A stretch of 64,000 nucleotides of DNA from Xanthomarina sp. F2636L. GTDB taxonomy: Bacteria; Bacteroidota; Bacteroidia; Flavobacteriales; Flavobacteriaceae. Location of the stretch: positions 1 to 64,000 of the forward strand of contig NZ_JAPMLM010000074.1 in the NCBI RefSeq assembly GCF_026410195.1, given 5' to 3'. Position 1 is the first letter of the stretch; the number at the start of each line of letters is the position of its first letter. The notes below the pieces were generated by a model. The model was not told where the DNA came from, ran no database searches, and was given only the letters and a program-made list of their open reading frames with translations. The position numbers and the translations under genes were made by a program. Positions 44,919 to 55,400 of this stretch are shown one piece after another.

Positions 44919-46496
44919 TTACGATATTAATGGAAGTTTTATAACAAACGTACTTCCTTTGTCCTTTTCACTTTCAACTGATATATGACCTTGATGGTCT
45001 TCTACTATTCGTTTAACATAAGCTAAACCTAATCCATGACCTTTTACATCATGTCTATCTCCTGTGTGTTCTCTATAAAATTTTTCAAAAACACGTTTTT
45101 GTGCAGCTTTACTCATTCCACTGCCTTGATCTTTAATTTTTAACAAAATATTGGTGCCTACATTTTCTGTAGTAACATCAATTATTGGGGCTTTATTTTC
45201 TGGAGTGTATTTAATAGCATTATCCAGAATATTTACAATAACATTTGTAAAATGTGTTTCATTTGCTAGTATAGATGAATTTTCTTCTGTTAAATTAATA
45301 GAGATGTTTCCGTTTCGGTCTTCCACTAATAACTCAACATGTGTAATAGCATCTTCTATTATGTCGTTTAATGACACAGGTTCCTTACTAATATTTAATT
45401 CATTTCGTTCAAGTTTAGAAATTCTCAATACATTTTCTACTTGAGCATGCATGCGTTTGTTTTCTTCTTTTATCATTCCAAGATAACGCAGGACTTTTTC
45501 TTGATCTCCAATAACACTTGGGTTTCTTATAGCATCTAAAGCTAAGTTTATAGTAGCAATAGGTGTTTTAAACTCGTGTGTCATATTATTAATAAAATCT
45601 GTTTTAATTTCTGAAATCTTGCGTTGTTTTAATAATTGCATTAAAGCACTTGTATAAGCGATTATAATGATAAACGTAAAAATGAATGATAGCAATGTCA
45701 TTTTAATTATAGACGATTGTACAAACACATTTCTTTTTGGAAAATTAACCAAGAGTCTGTAATTGCTAGAATCGATATTATTTTGAAAGATTGGAACACT
45801 AAAAGTTGTTTCTGTAATAAGCTCAAAATCTTCCGATTGAATTTTAGTTGCCAAGTCATTACTATATATGGCAAATTGAAAATCGATATCTATATCATCA
45901 TCGTTTAATTTATTTTTTAGAAGGCTTGCTATTTCTTCTTTAGAAACACGTTTATGGATTGGAACTCGATAAGATAAATCTTCATATGCTGTGTCGTAAA
46001 ATATTTCAGCACCTTTAGATAATTTACCAAATTCGAACATCATGGCATCCAAATTTAAATTAGAATTAGATTCCAAAGCATTACTCTTTAAAACTTTAGT
46101 CTCTCTTTCGCTTAATACTTTCTTAATATTAATACTATCTATACCTATGTCAAAGATCGATGAAGACAATTTATAATTCTCTTCTAAAATACTGTTTCTA
46201 TAAATTAATTTCTCGTTAGAACCTTTACCTTCTTCTTTTAAGTAAAAATCTCTAAATGCTGTTGTATCTGGTGTTACACCTTGGTCTAATAAATCTTGAA
46301 TTTTTAAAGCATACTCTTTAAACTCTCTGTCTTCAATGTTTTTTGAAGTATAACTTAAAGCCTTTTTTACATTAAATGTAAATTGCTCTTCCTCATTTTT
46401 TAAAGAATTATTAATATAATAGGCTTGAACGAAAATGATACCAACCAACGACAAACTCATTAATAATATCAGTATGACGAATAACTTTTTGCTCAT
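44919..46496 (-). CDS. Sensor histidine kinase
   Basis: A 525-residue membrane kinase. TM1 lies at about 5-27. A periplasmic sensor of about 230 residues follows, with no recognisable motif, then TM2 (about 263-285) and, without an obvious HAMP, the dimerisation helix with phospho-acceptor His307 (NNMTHEFKTPIATINLALDA). The ATPase domain has the N box NILDNAIKYTPENKAP, G1 LKIKDQGSGMSKAAQ, F box VFEKFYR and G2 GHGLGLAYVKRIV. It would phosphorylate the regulator encoded 5 bases downstream. Signal unknown. A -7 box ends just 4 bases before the ATG. Confidence 0.94.
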   Translation of the reverse strand: MSKKLFVILILLMSLSLVGIIFVQAYYINNSLKNEEEQFTFNVKKALSYTSKNIEDREFKEYALKIQDLLDQGVTPDTTAFRDFYLKEEGKGSNEKLIYRNSILEENYKLSSSIFDIGIDSINIKKVLSERETKVLKSNALESNSNLNLDAMMFEFGKLSKGAEIFYDTAYEDLSYRVPIHKRVSKEEIASLLKNKLNDDDIDIDFQFAIYSNDLATKIQSEDFELITETTFSVPIFQNNIDSSNYRLLVNFPKRNVFVQSSIIKMTLLSFIFTFIIIIAYTSALMQLLKQRKISEIKTDFINNMTHEFKTPIATINLALDAIRNPSVIGDQEKVLRYLGMIKEENKRMHAQVENVLRISKLERNELNISKEPVSLNDIIEDAITHVELLVEDRNGNISINLTEENSSILANETHFTNVIVNILDNAIKYTPENKAPIIDVTTENVGTNILLKIKDQGSGMSKAAQKRVFEKFYREHTGDRHDVKGHGLGLAYVKRIVEDHQGHISVESEKDKGSTFVIKLPLIS

Positions 46497-46500
46497 CGTT

Positions 46501-46508
46501 CAAAATTA
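46501..46508 (-). promoter_or_regulatory. -7 box directly before the kinase start
   Basis: The minus strand reads TAATTTTG, then AACG, then the ATG at 46496. If used, the transcript would be leaderless. No TTG at the right distance, so the call is tentative. Confidence 0.4.
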
Positions 46509-46573
46509 ACATTTTAACATTTAGCTTACTTATCATTTAACCTTACATTAACAAAAATGTTAAAATTTAAGAT

Positions 46574-47161
46574 TTATGCTATTAAGTTAACGATTTTGTT
46601 ATGAGTAAGTTGCACTTGCTGCTTGGTTTGTTCCAACTCTTTGTTGATAATAACAAAATCCGATTTTTCAATTTTGGCTTCGTCACTCCATTGGTTATTA
46701 ATTATGGCTTGTATTTTCTCCAAGGTTGTGTCGTCTCTTTGTAATAAACGTGCTTTTCTTAATTCTATTGGAGCTGTTACAGTAATAATAAAGTCGCATT
46801 GTTTATAAGCACCATTTTCGAATAAAATAGCAGATTCTTTTAAAACATAAGGAGCTGCTTGTTTATTAACCCATTTTTTAAAATGTGATGCTACTTTTGG
46901 ATGAACAATTGCGTTCATCTTTTCTAAATTAACACTATTATTAAAAATTTTATTTGCCAGAAATGGCCTGTTTAGACTGTTGTTTTTATATGCATCTTCC
47001 CCAAATAATGCTACGAGTTTTCTTCTAATAATTTTTGAGTGGTTCATTAACTTTTTGGCTTCATCGTCTGCTATATAAATAGGGATTCCTAAAGCATTAA
47101 ACTGCTTGGCTACAGTAGTTTTTCCACTACCAATTCCACCTGTTAAACCTATTATCTTCAT
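46574..47161 (-). CDS. coaE: Dephospho-CoA kinase
   Basis: A 195-residue P-loop kinase that adds the 3'-phosphate in the last step of coenzyme A synthesis. The nucleotide loop GGIGSGKTT (8-16), the CoA-binding IYIADDEAKKLM, HPKV and the lid RLLQRDDTTLEKIQAIINNQW fit CoaE at normal length. Its start overlaps the YbbR gene's end by 4 bases, so the two share a message. The bifunctional coaBC gene of the same pathway lies at 61415-62623. Confidence 0.95.
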   Translation of the reverse strand: MKIIGLTGGIGSGKTTVAKQFNALGIPIYIADDEAKKLMNHSKIIRRKLVALFGEDAYKNNSLNRPFLANKIFNNSVNLEKMNAIVHPKVASHFKKWVNKQAAPYVLKESAILFENGAYKQCDFIITVTAPIELRKARLLQRDDTTLEKIQAIINNQWSDEAKIEKSDFVIINKELEQTKQQVQLTHNKIVNLIA

Positions 47162-48126
47162 TCTATAATAATAAACTCTATATGTTCTTGAGACAGCTTT
47201 ACATGTTTCACCATGTTTGGTTCTTTTACAATTTTCGGAATTAAATACTCAGTCCCAACTTCAATTTTATTGTAATCGCAAATAATTTCAAAATCGGTTG
47301 CCTTAATTTTATTATAATTCGATAAACTTGTGTAATAAGTTACATAAACTTTTTTAGGAAAGTACTTAATTGTAAGATTTTCTGGAATATTTATTACTGA
47401 AACCGGAATTTTTAAATGACCTTCAGTAAACTTATTAACCTCTCCATAAACTGTAACTTTAGAATCTGAAAACTTGAGGTTTCCATCAATATTCTCAGGT
47501 AATTTTAAAGGAATAGGCATATTAATATTGGCTTTAATGTCTTTTAATTTTATAGAATCTGTTTCTACATAAGAGATTTTAGAAACCAAAACTTCTGGAC
47601 CTATAATTTTAATAGAGTCAGGAACCACCCGAAGAGAATCAAGCAAGTCGAAACCCTGTGTATATTCTATTTTCGAAAGCAACTTAATAGGCACCTGTTT
47701 TACAGCGTTTATATCGTATCGAAATTTTAATGTATCTGGAGTTATACTAACAATTTCTTCGTTTTTAGGAAACTGTAAATTTATACCAGAATAACCTTGA
47801 TGTTTATTCCATACATAGTAATCTTCTGTTTTGGAAATATTTTCACTAAAGTCGATGTTTATTTCTGGGTTATTAAAATAGTATTTTAATAAGTTAAAAC
47901 CATGGCTTCGTAAGGTAATATGTAATTTATCAGACTTATCGTTTAACACTAAATGACTTTCTGGGATGTGTATTTTGTTAATTTTAAAAGCTATTGTGTT
48001 TGTATAGGTGTTTGATAATTTTATAAATAAAAGCACTATAAAAGAAAGTAAAACAAACAAAAAAAACACATTTATTTTTTTGTTTTTAAAAGAGGCTAGT
48101 AATTTGGATTTTAGATATTTTATCAT
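47158..48126 (-). CDS. YbbR-like domain protein (CdaR-like)
   Basis: A 322-residue protein with one N-terminal membrane segment (about 19-38) and an extracytoplasmic part built of YbbR-like repeats, recognised by the repeated pattern VDSLRVVPDSIKIIGPEVLVSKISYVETD and its near copies KLPENIDGNLKFSDSKVTV (split here to stay short). In Bacillota the homologue CdaR regulates a diadenylate cyclase. Here the gene sits between coaE and a glycosyltransferase, overlapping both by 4 bases, so that role is not supported by context. Function unknown. Confidence 0.85.
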   Translation of the reverse strand: MIKYLKSKLLASFKNKKINVFFLFVLLSFIVLLFIKLSNTYTNTIAFKINKIHIPESHLVLNDKSDKLHITLRSHGFNLLKYYFNNPEINIDFSENISKTEDYYVWNKHQGYSGINLQFPKNEEIVSITPDTLKFRYDINAVKQVPIKLLSKIEYTQGFDLLDSLRVVPDSIKIIGPEVLVSKISYVETDSIKLKDIKANINMPIPLKLPENIDGNLKFSDSKVTVYGEVNKFTEGHLKIPVSVINIPENLTIKYFPKKVYVTYYTSLSNYNKIKATDFEIICDYNKIEVGTEYLIPKIVKEPNMVKHVKLSQEHIEFIIIE

Positions 48127-49133
48127 GTCTTTTTAAAGAATAAATCTGGAAACTCTTTTTCAGGATCTCTTTTAAAGATATTAATTGCAATAGTCGCTTT
48201 TAAAAAACCTATGCCATATCCCATAAACTGAATACAGATAGCTAGAATAGCTAAGCTGGCAATAGTTAAGCTTTTGGTTTTAAATAGAGCCCACGTAAAA
48301 GCAGTTAAAAAGTAAACAAGATATAATACTAAAAATAATTTAAAGTTAAAAATTCCCCATAGTATAATACTAAAAAAAAAGCCTGTTACAAAAAGTGAAG
48401 GAAACCAATAAGTCACCTTTTTGGTTTCCGGATGCCAGCTATTTAAAATAGGACGCACCATACCAAATTTGTTTACTTGTTTATAAAATTTTTTCCATGA
48501 GATTCTACGTTTATGAAACACATAGGCCTCTGGTATTAATTTTGTTTTAAAACCTAAATTCCAAAGCCTTATGGACAAGTCTGGATCTTCACCAGGATGT
48601 ATTTCTCCAAAACCTCCAGATTTATCAAAGGCCTCTTTAGAAAGTCCCATATTAAAACTTCTCGGTTGGAATTTGTTGACACTCTTTTTATTCCCTCTGA
48701 TTCCTCCAGTCGTCAAGAACGAAGTCATAGAAAAGTTTATCGCTTTTTGAATATTTGAAAAAGAATCATGAGATGCATCTGGTCCACCAAAACAATCAAC
48801 ATAATCTTTGGTTAGACTTTTTATTACTTCATTTAAGTACTTAGGTGGCAGAATACAATCGCTATCTAAAATAATAAAATAATTACCTTTAGCTTGTTTC
48901 ATCCCAAAATTTCTAGAATCTCCAGGCCCCGTATTGTTTTTTTTAAAATAGGCAATATCCAACTGCTGATTATAGGTATTGATTATATTTTCTGAAGTTA
49001 CAGTAGAACCATCTTCCACAATAACAATTTCAAAATTTAAACTTGTTTTAAGTCTTGTAAAACTCTGTAACAACTCTTCTATTTCGTCAGGACGATTATA
49101 AACAGGGATTATAAATGAAAACTCTAGTTGCAT
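48123..49133 (-). CDS. Family 2 glycosyltransferase, membrane-anchored
   Basis: From ATG 49133 the product is 336 residues. The longer frame from 49169 begins inside the terminator hairpin of the neighbouring gene and is rejected. A GT-A domain covers about 1-230: FSFIIPVYNRP at the start, IVEDGS, the metal-binding DSD (90-92) in FIILDSDCILPPKYL, and GEDPDLSIRLW as the acceptor-side Asp motif. Two or three membrane segments follow (about 250-320). It probably transfers a sugar to a lipid-linked or cell-envelope acceptor; the product is unknown. First gene of the unit with ybbR-like and coaE. Confidence 0.9.
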   Translation of the reverse strand: MQLEFSFIIPVYNRPDEIEELLQSFTRLKTSLNFEIVIVEDGSTVTSENIINTYNQQLDIAYFKKNNTGPGDSRNFGMKQAKGNYFIILDSDCILPPKYLNEVIKSLTKDYVDCFGGPDASHDSFSNIQKAINFSMTSFLTTGGIRGNKKSVNKFQPRSFNMGLSKEAFDKSGGFGEIHPGEDPDLSIRLWNLGFKTKLIPEAYVFHKRRISWKKFYKQVNKFGMVRPILNSWHPETKKVTYWFPSLFVTGFFFSIILWGIFNFKLFLVLYLVYFLTAFTWALFKTKSLTIASLAILAICIQFMGYGIGFLKATIAINIFKRDPEKEFPDLFFKKT

Positions 49134-49137
49134 ACAG

Positions 49138-49145
49138 CAAATGTA
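49138..49145 (-). promoter_or_regulatory. -7 box directly before the glycosyltransferase start
   Basis: The minus strand reads TACATTTG, then CTGT, then ATG 49133. Since a terminator separates this gene from the upstream one it needs its own promoter; the transcript would be leaderless. Confidence 0.5.
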
Positions 49146-49161
49146 GCTAAACAAAAAAATA

Positions 49162-49185
49162 AAAGCCACTCGTTTGAGTGGCTTT
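49162..49185 (-). terminator. Terminator of the 1031-residue T9SS cargo gene
   Basis: Perfect stem AAAGCCACTC/GAGTGGCTTT with loop GTTT, T-rich on the minus strand beyond it. Close copies of the same stem end the other two cargo genes. Confidence 0.85.
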
Positions 49186-49213
49186 TTAAAATAAATTTAG
49201 AATTTAATCATTC

Positions 49214-52200
49214 TTATTTTTTAACAACTTTAATTGTTTTAGTTGCATTGTCTACAGTTACTTTTACAAAGTAAGTACCTGCTTGTAGACTTGACATATC
49301 TACTTCACTAATAGCAGTATTAGGAGCAGTTCTAATTACTTCTTGTCCTAATAAGTTAAAAACGGCTACATTTTGAATGTTCTTAACACTTCTTAAATTT
49401 AAAGTATTACTTACCGGATTAGGATAATATTTAAAGCTTAAAAATTCTGACTCCTCAACACTTAAAGATTCATCAATTGAGATGTTATCTAAATGCAAGT
49501 AAAATTCATTAGCATTAGAATAGGCTTGAAAACCTATATAATACACCCCAGTTGTTGCAGGAGTAAAATCTTGTGAATCATTAATCGGAGTTCCATTTAC
49601 AACATTTGGATAATCTGCAATTTCGTTTATCATTGATGCAGCATTATTACTTGTTCCATAAGCTACTCTTAATGCTTCTGGAAAAGATGTACCAGTTCCG
49701 CCATAATCATAAGAAATTGTATAAGTCTGTCCTGCAGTCAAATTAATACCTTGGGTATAAAACCATGTATTAGCTGGATTACTTGTATCCCAACTATATC
49801 TTAAATGGTTTGGGGTAAACCCATAACCTGTTGCATCAACAACTTGCCACATATTACCAGTTCCATCATTCGTAATAGACGTACAATTTGGAGTTGATGT
49901 AGAAGCTTGAAAATCTATTAGATAAGGTACGTTGGTTGCAGTACATTGCGTTGCAAAACTAAAAGGTCCTGCCCAAGTAGAATAATCTCCACCACAATTT
50001 GCTCTAACATAAAACTCATAATTATTAGAATCTGTTAAACCACTTAAAGCATAAGGATTTCCTACATCAGTTGCTGTTGGAGTCCCTGATACTGTTCCTC
50101 CAGCCGTAATATCCACTAATTCAATATCCCATAAAGTTTCTGAATCACCCGCTGTCCAACCTAAGTCGGCAGAAGTTGTTGTAATGTTTGAAACATTTAA
50201 ATTTGTAGGCATTAAACAAGATGGTATCATCTCCCATGTTACATCATCAATTAAAAGACTATTTGCTGGCGAACCAGTATGTCTGATTGCTGGGAAATTT
50301 GAATATGTTCCTGCTGCAGGCATAACAATGTATTCCTCATAAGTTGTAGAAGCTGCTGTAACGGACTCAATAGATACAAAAGAAGTAGCTTCCATTGGAT
50401 TCGTTAAATATCCAAATTCTATAACACCTCCAGTTGTAAAATTGGCTCTCATATTAAATCTAAGTCTGTGAGTTCCATCTCCTAAGTTAGATACTGGTTG
50501 CATAGTAACAAGTGCTATATTTGTAGTCGAACTGCTATACATATAAAGCGTATTAGGTGCTGAATTTGGAGATCCTGTTTGCGTATTTAAACTACCTGTG
50601 GCTCCTACTTTAAACCAACAGTTTGGTAATTCAGGAGTTGTAAGGCTGTCAAAGTTTTCAGAAAATTCAGTTACAAGATCACAAGATGTTGTAAAGCTAT
50701 ATGGTCCAGTCCAAGGGCTTAGGTCTCCACCACCACAATTTGCTCTCACATAAAACTGATAATCGTTAGATGCTACTAAACCACTTTGAGTATATGGATT
50801 TGCCACATCTGTTGCTGTTGGATTTCCTGTTGCTGTACCTCCTGCAGTAACATCTACTAATTCAACATCCCATAATGTTTCTGAGCCTCCAGCTGTCCAT
50901 CCTAAGTCTGCCGAAGTGGTAGCAACATTAGAAACTGTTAAGTCTGTTGGCTCCACACAAGAAGGAACTTCTCTAAGCATGACTTCGTCTAAATGAATAT
51001 AAGCGAGTGAAGGTCCATAATTACTGGTTCCCATAAACTTAACCACCACATCACTTGAAATATACGATGAAATATCATAAGTTAATGGAGCCCAATCTGC
51101 TTGACCCGTTAAACCATTTGCAATAGAGGTATAAGTCGCACCACCATCAGAAGATACTAAAATTTCAAAATTACCTCCAGTCGGGTTTTTATAATAAAGC
51201 TTTAATTGTAAAGAAGGTAATGCAGATGCATCAAAGATAGGTGAAATTAACTCTGATGTCAATCCACTACTGTTAACATAAGAATTAAACCTCATTCCTC
51301 TTCCTGAAAATCCATCTTCATGACTAGTAAAATGGTAGTTTGGATTTGTTGTTGTACCTTCAACAGACCAACATGCTGGCTGCCCTGATGTAATGCCTTC
51401 AAAAGACTCTAAATAAGGATAAGCAGTTATGTTTTCACATAAGGTTGCAAAAGCAAAAGGACCAGTCCAGCTGCTTAAGTCACCACCACAGTCTGCTTGT
51501 ACATAATATTCAAAATCGGTACTACTAGCAAGTCCTGTTTTTATATATGGATTACCTACTCCAACATCTGTTGCTGAACCAGACGGCTCATTACCAGCAA
51601 CAACCACCTCTACATTATATAACGTGGCGCTTCCATTCTCTGTCCAAGATAATTCAGCTTGAGTTGTTGTAATTGCTGTTGCTGCTAAATCTGTTGGAAA
51701 AGGACAAGCTTGCACGATTCCTCCAAAAATAATATTTGAGCGATAGGCTGCAAGAGTACCTGTTGGTGGTGCAGCAGGATCTGGATTTGTACTATCGCTA
51801 CGATAAAAGATTGAACTGTTAGTTGCAGTCATAGTACTTTGCCAAGCCATGGAGCAATTATAACCTGTAGTATTCTCATCTACACCAACCACTAAATTAT
51901 CTGTCCCATTATATGTAAACGGTGTATCTAAAGTTATGGTAAACCAATTGCCTTCAGCTGGAAATGTTACTGTTCCAGAATAAGATTGTGTTAAATTTGA
52001 CACATCTTCCCAATCTGTGGTAGAAGCAAATTCCGTTTTAGATGTATGTCCTATATATACGTCCCAACCAACACTAGAATCAAAAGATGTTGCACTAGTT
52101 GCTTCATCTAAATAAAAAGATAGAGATGTAATGTCTCCTGAAGTGTTAATTTCTGATGCTAGAAATAATTGCTGCGAATAGGTGTATCCCCAGCAACTTG

Positions 52201-52309
52201 TAATTGGCAAGTTTGTAGTTGTTCCAGTTTCTGAACCAATCTGTACTTGCGAAAAAGTCGAAAAGGTTATTGCAAAGAAAAATGCAAAAACAAATGTAAT
52301 TTTTTTCAT
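49214..52309 (-). CDS. T9SS type A cargo protein with FN3 and choice-of-anchor J domains (1031 aa)
   Basis: Signal peptide (1-20, TFS then Gln), then a jelly-roll-like N-terminal domain (about 22-195, SEINTSGDITSLSFYLDE). Next come fibronectin type III domain 1 (about 200-290), choice-of-anchor J domain 1 (about 295-450), FN3-2, anchor-J-like domain 2, FN3-3 and a third sugar-binding-like module (about 815-950). The C-terminal type A sorting domain (about 955-1031, FKYYPNPVSNTLNLRSV to TKTIKVVKK) directs export by the type IX system and cell-surface attachment. The FN3 modules share the TTSADLGWT pattern. The binding target is unknown. First in a head-to-tail set of three related genes, each ending with a similar hairpin. 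Confidence 0.92.
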   Translation of the reverse strand: MKKITFVFAFFFAITFSTFSQVQIGSETGTTTNLPITSCWGYTYSQQLFLASEINTSGDITSLSFYLDEATSATSFDSSVGWDVYIGHTSKTEFASTTDWEDVSNLTQSYSGTVTFPAEGNWFTITLDTPFTYNGTDNLVVGVDENTTGYNCSMAWQSTMTATNSSIFYRSDSTNPDPAAPPTGTLAAYRSNIIFGGIVQACPFPTDLAATAITTTQAELSWTENGSATLYNVEVVVAGNEPSGSATDVGVGNPYIKTGLASSTDFEYYVQADCGGDLSSWTGPFAFATLCENITAYPYLESFEGITSGQPACWSVEGTTTNPNYHFTSHEDGFSGRGMRFNSYVNSSGLTSELISPIFDASALPSLQLKLYYKNPTGGNFEILVSSDGGATYTSIANGLTGQADWAPLTYDISSYISSDVVVKFMGTSNYGPSLAYIHLDEVMLREVPSCVEPTDLTVSNVATTSADLGWTAGGSETLWDVELVDVTAGGTATGNPTATDVANPYTQSGLVASNDYQFYVRANCGGGDLSPWTGPYSFTTSCDLVTEFSENFDSLTTPELPNCWFKVGATGSLNTQTGSPNSAPNTLYMYSSSTTNIALVTMQPVSNLGDGTHRLRFNMRANFTTGGVIEFGYLTNPMEATSFVSIESVTAASTTYEEYIVMPAAGTYSNFPAIRHTGSPANSLLIDDVTWEMIPSCLMPTNLNVSNITTTSADLGWTAGDSETLWDIELVDITAGGTVSGTPTATDVGNPYALSGLTDSNNYEFYVRANCGGDYSTWAGPFSFATQCTATNVPYLIDFQASTSTPNCTSITNDGTGNMWQVVDATGYGFTPNHLRYSWDTSNPANTWFYTQGINLTAGQTYTISYDYGGTGTSFPEALRVAYGTSNNAASMINEIADYPNVVNGTPINDSQDFTPATTGVYYIGFQAYSNANEFYLHLDNISIDESLSVEESEFLSFKYYPNPVSNTLNLRSVKNIQNVAVFNLLGQEVIRTAPNTAISEVDMSSLQAGTYFVKVTVDNATKTIKVVKK

Positions 52310-52383
52310 AAGATTTTAGTTAATTATTAATAGTTATCTTAAAAATATTAATTTATAATAGATTAATATGACTTCATAAAGAC

Positions 52384-52411
52384 TAATCGATGAAAGCCAT
52401 ATTTCTACGAT
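52384..52411 (-). promoter_or_regulatory. Conserved upstream box, cargo gene 1
   Basis: Read on the minus strand: CGTA, then AATATGGC, TTT and ATCGATTA with short spacers. Its near edge is 75 bases from the ATG at 52309. The same box precedes the other two type A cargo genes at the same distance. Confidence 0.6.
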
Positions 52412-52431
52412 GAACTTAAGCATAAAAAAAA

Positions 52432-52451
52432 AGCCACTCTTTCGAGTGGCT
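52432..52451 (-). terminator. Terminator of the 1150-residue T9SS cargo gene
   Basis: Perfect stem AGCCACTC/GAGTGGCT with loop TTTC, followed on the minus strand by a T run of nine or more. Confidence 0.88.
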
Positions 52452-52479
52452 CTTAAATTTATATAAAAAATTAAGTAAC

Positions 52480-55400
52480 TTATTTCTTAATCACCTTAAT
52501 GGTTTTGGTGGTGTTCTCAATCATCACTTTTACAAAGTAAGTACCTGTTTGAAGTTCTGACATATCCACATCGCTATTAACACTGTTAGGAGCCGTACGT
52601 AGTACCTCTTGACCTAGCATGTTATAAATAGTTACATTCTGGATGTCTTTAACACCTCTTAAAGACAAAGTATTGTTCACTGGATTTGGGAAATAAGTAA
52701 ATCCTGTTAACCCATAATCTTCAAGACCTAATGGAGAACAACCTACTGTTGCTTCCCAACCTTCTCTTGTTACACCACTATCTGAAGTAAACACAAAGGT
52801 TAAACAACCAGATCCGTCTGTAGACGTAATAGTCATCCCTTGTAAGTCTCCTGTTCCTCCTGGTGTAGCATCATCTCTATCCCAACACCAAATAGTTCCA
52901 GTTGTTGGATTAATAGTTGGCGCAGAAGCATCAGGACCATCATGGATAGTTAAGCCATCATAACATCCAGTACTTCCACTATTCTCTGTACTAAAGAATG
53001 TAAACGTTACATTTACCGCATCTCCTGGTACATCTGGACAAATAGTTGTAGTTATATTAGCACTATTAGAATAGTCTGAAGCAATACCTCCATCATCATA
53101 GAAATTTCCTCCACAGGCTGGTGGTGGATCTGCAGTTACAAAAGTATAAGGCCCAGTCCAATCACTAGTGTCTCCTCCTCCACAATCTGCACGTACGTAG
53201 AAATCGTACGATGTAGAAGCTGTTAAACCTCCTAAAGTATGTGGATTTGTTGCTGTATCTTCAATATTTGGTACACCTGTAGGAGTAAAACCAACGGTTC
53301 CCCATTCTATATCCCATGCCGTTGCAGTACCATTCTCTGTCCAACCTAAATCTGCAGAAGTTTCTGTTAGATTTGAAGCTGTTAAACTTGTTGTAGCTGG
53401 ACACGTTGGAGGTGTTCCAACACACACATCAAAGGTAGATGTTTGACCTGGAGTATTTGTCCAAGTATATACTTGTACAAAATACGTATTTCCTATAGTT
53501 AAGCCAGTTAAATTACTTGTGTTTCCATCATTACAAATTACAGATGTTGTTAACGCTCCACAACCAGGAGTTGCATCATAAACTGCATGATACATATCTG
53601 TAGTACTTCCAGCTATGTTTATTAAAGAAACTCTATGTTCTGTTGCAGTTGCAATAAAGCTATACCATACATCATCATCTTCAAATCCTCCACATACATC
53701 AACACCAGAGTTTGTTGCTCCTAAAACGGTTCCAGAAGTTACTGTACCACATGCATAATCGGCATTCACCGTTAAAGCTATGGCAGCTCCACATTCGTCG
53801 TTTGCAGGTGCAGGTGCATTTGTTGTAAACGTATAAGGTCCAGCCCATGCGCTAGTATCTCCACCACCACAATCTGCACGTACATAGAAATCGTACGATG
53901 TAGTAGCTGTTAAACCTCCTAAAGTATGTGGGTTTGTTGCTGTATCTTCAATACTAGGTGTTCCAGTTGGTGTAAAACCATTAGTTCCCCATTCTATATC
54001 CCAAGCTGCTGCAGTACCATTTTCAGTCCAACCTAAATCTGCAGAAGTCTCTGTTAGATTTGAAGCTGTTAAACTTGTTGGGGCTGGACACGTTGGTGGT
54101 GTTCCAACACATACATCGAAACTTGTTGTAGTAGATGTTAAAGAACTCCACGTATAAATTCTAAAGAAATACGTATTTCCAGATGTTAATCCTGTTAAAT
54201 CTATCGGTGAATTAGGTGTATCTTGACATACAAGACTTGTTCCTCCACATGCATCGAAAACTTCTGTAACAATATCAGAACTTCCACCAGTATTGGTTAT
54301 CATTATTCTATGACTATCTCCTGTGGCAACAAATGAATACCATACATCATCATTTGCAGTTCCTAAACATCCTGGAAGACTTTGAGTTGCAGCTATGGTA
54401 GTTCCTGAAACGGCACTAGCACAAGAGTAATCTGGATCTACTGTTAAAGCAGTGGCAGCGCCACATTCGTCGTTTACAGGAGGCGCAGTAGAAGTGAAAT
54501 TAACTGGCCCAGCCCAAGTACTCAATCCATTGGTATCACAATTAGATTGTACATAAAAATCATAGTCGTTTCCAGCAGTTAAACCTGTAGCTGTATCAGA
54601 AGTAACACCAACTGCAGTAGAACCTAAAGCAACAGGTGCATCTACATCTGGATCTTGACCAGAAGTCATGACTGCCCAGTTATAACCGGAAGTTGCACTA
54701 CCTTCCACATCCCAAGATAGGGTTGCAGATGTATCACCTGGAAGTACTGTAACATCAAGATTAGTTGCTTCAAAACACGTTGGGATTGCAGCACATGTTA
54801 ATGTAATATCTATTGTTCCAGTAGTTGTATTACCAGAAGCATAATGAGCAATATAAACATAATATGTTTCACCTGGTGAAGATGTAAAAGTGTAAGATTC
54901 TGTACCTCCACTTCCAGTTCCATCATCACAAATAATATTAACCAAACTACCACAAGTACCACTAGTAATTGCCATTTCATGATCGAAACTAGCAGTCGAT
55001 TCAACAGTCATGTCTCCTCCAGTACCTGTAAAAGTAAACCAAATACCGTTATCTCCAATAGAGCAGCCACTTCCTTCTTGGTTTCCTGTAGAACCTACAG
55101 AACTACCATTTATAGTATCACCACATACCATTGGTGTAGCATTTGCACAATCTATATTACTAGGAGGACAAAAATATTGAAAATTTCCTAGAGAGAAATT
55201 ACATGCAGGATCAGAATGTTCAACTGTAAGAGTCACGTTTGTTCCAGTTGCATAAGGACCAGCTGTTACCAATCCAGAAGCTACAGTAAACATTCCACCT
55301 AAACCATCTGTAATAACCGTTCCATCTCCAACTGAAGATACAACTACATCTACAGAAAATTGGCTACTTCCACAATCATCAACTACAGTTGAGCTATCTA

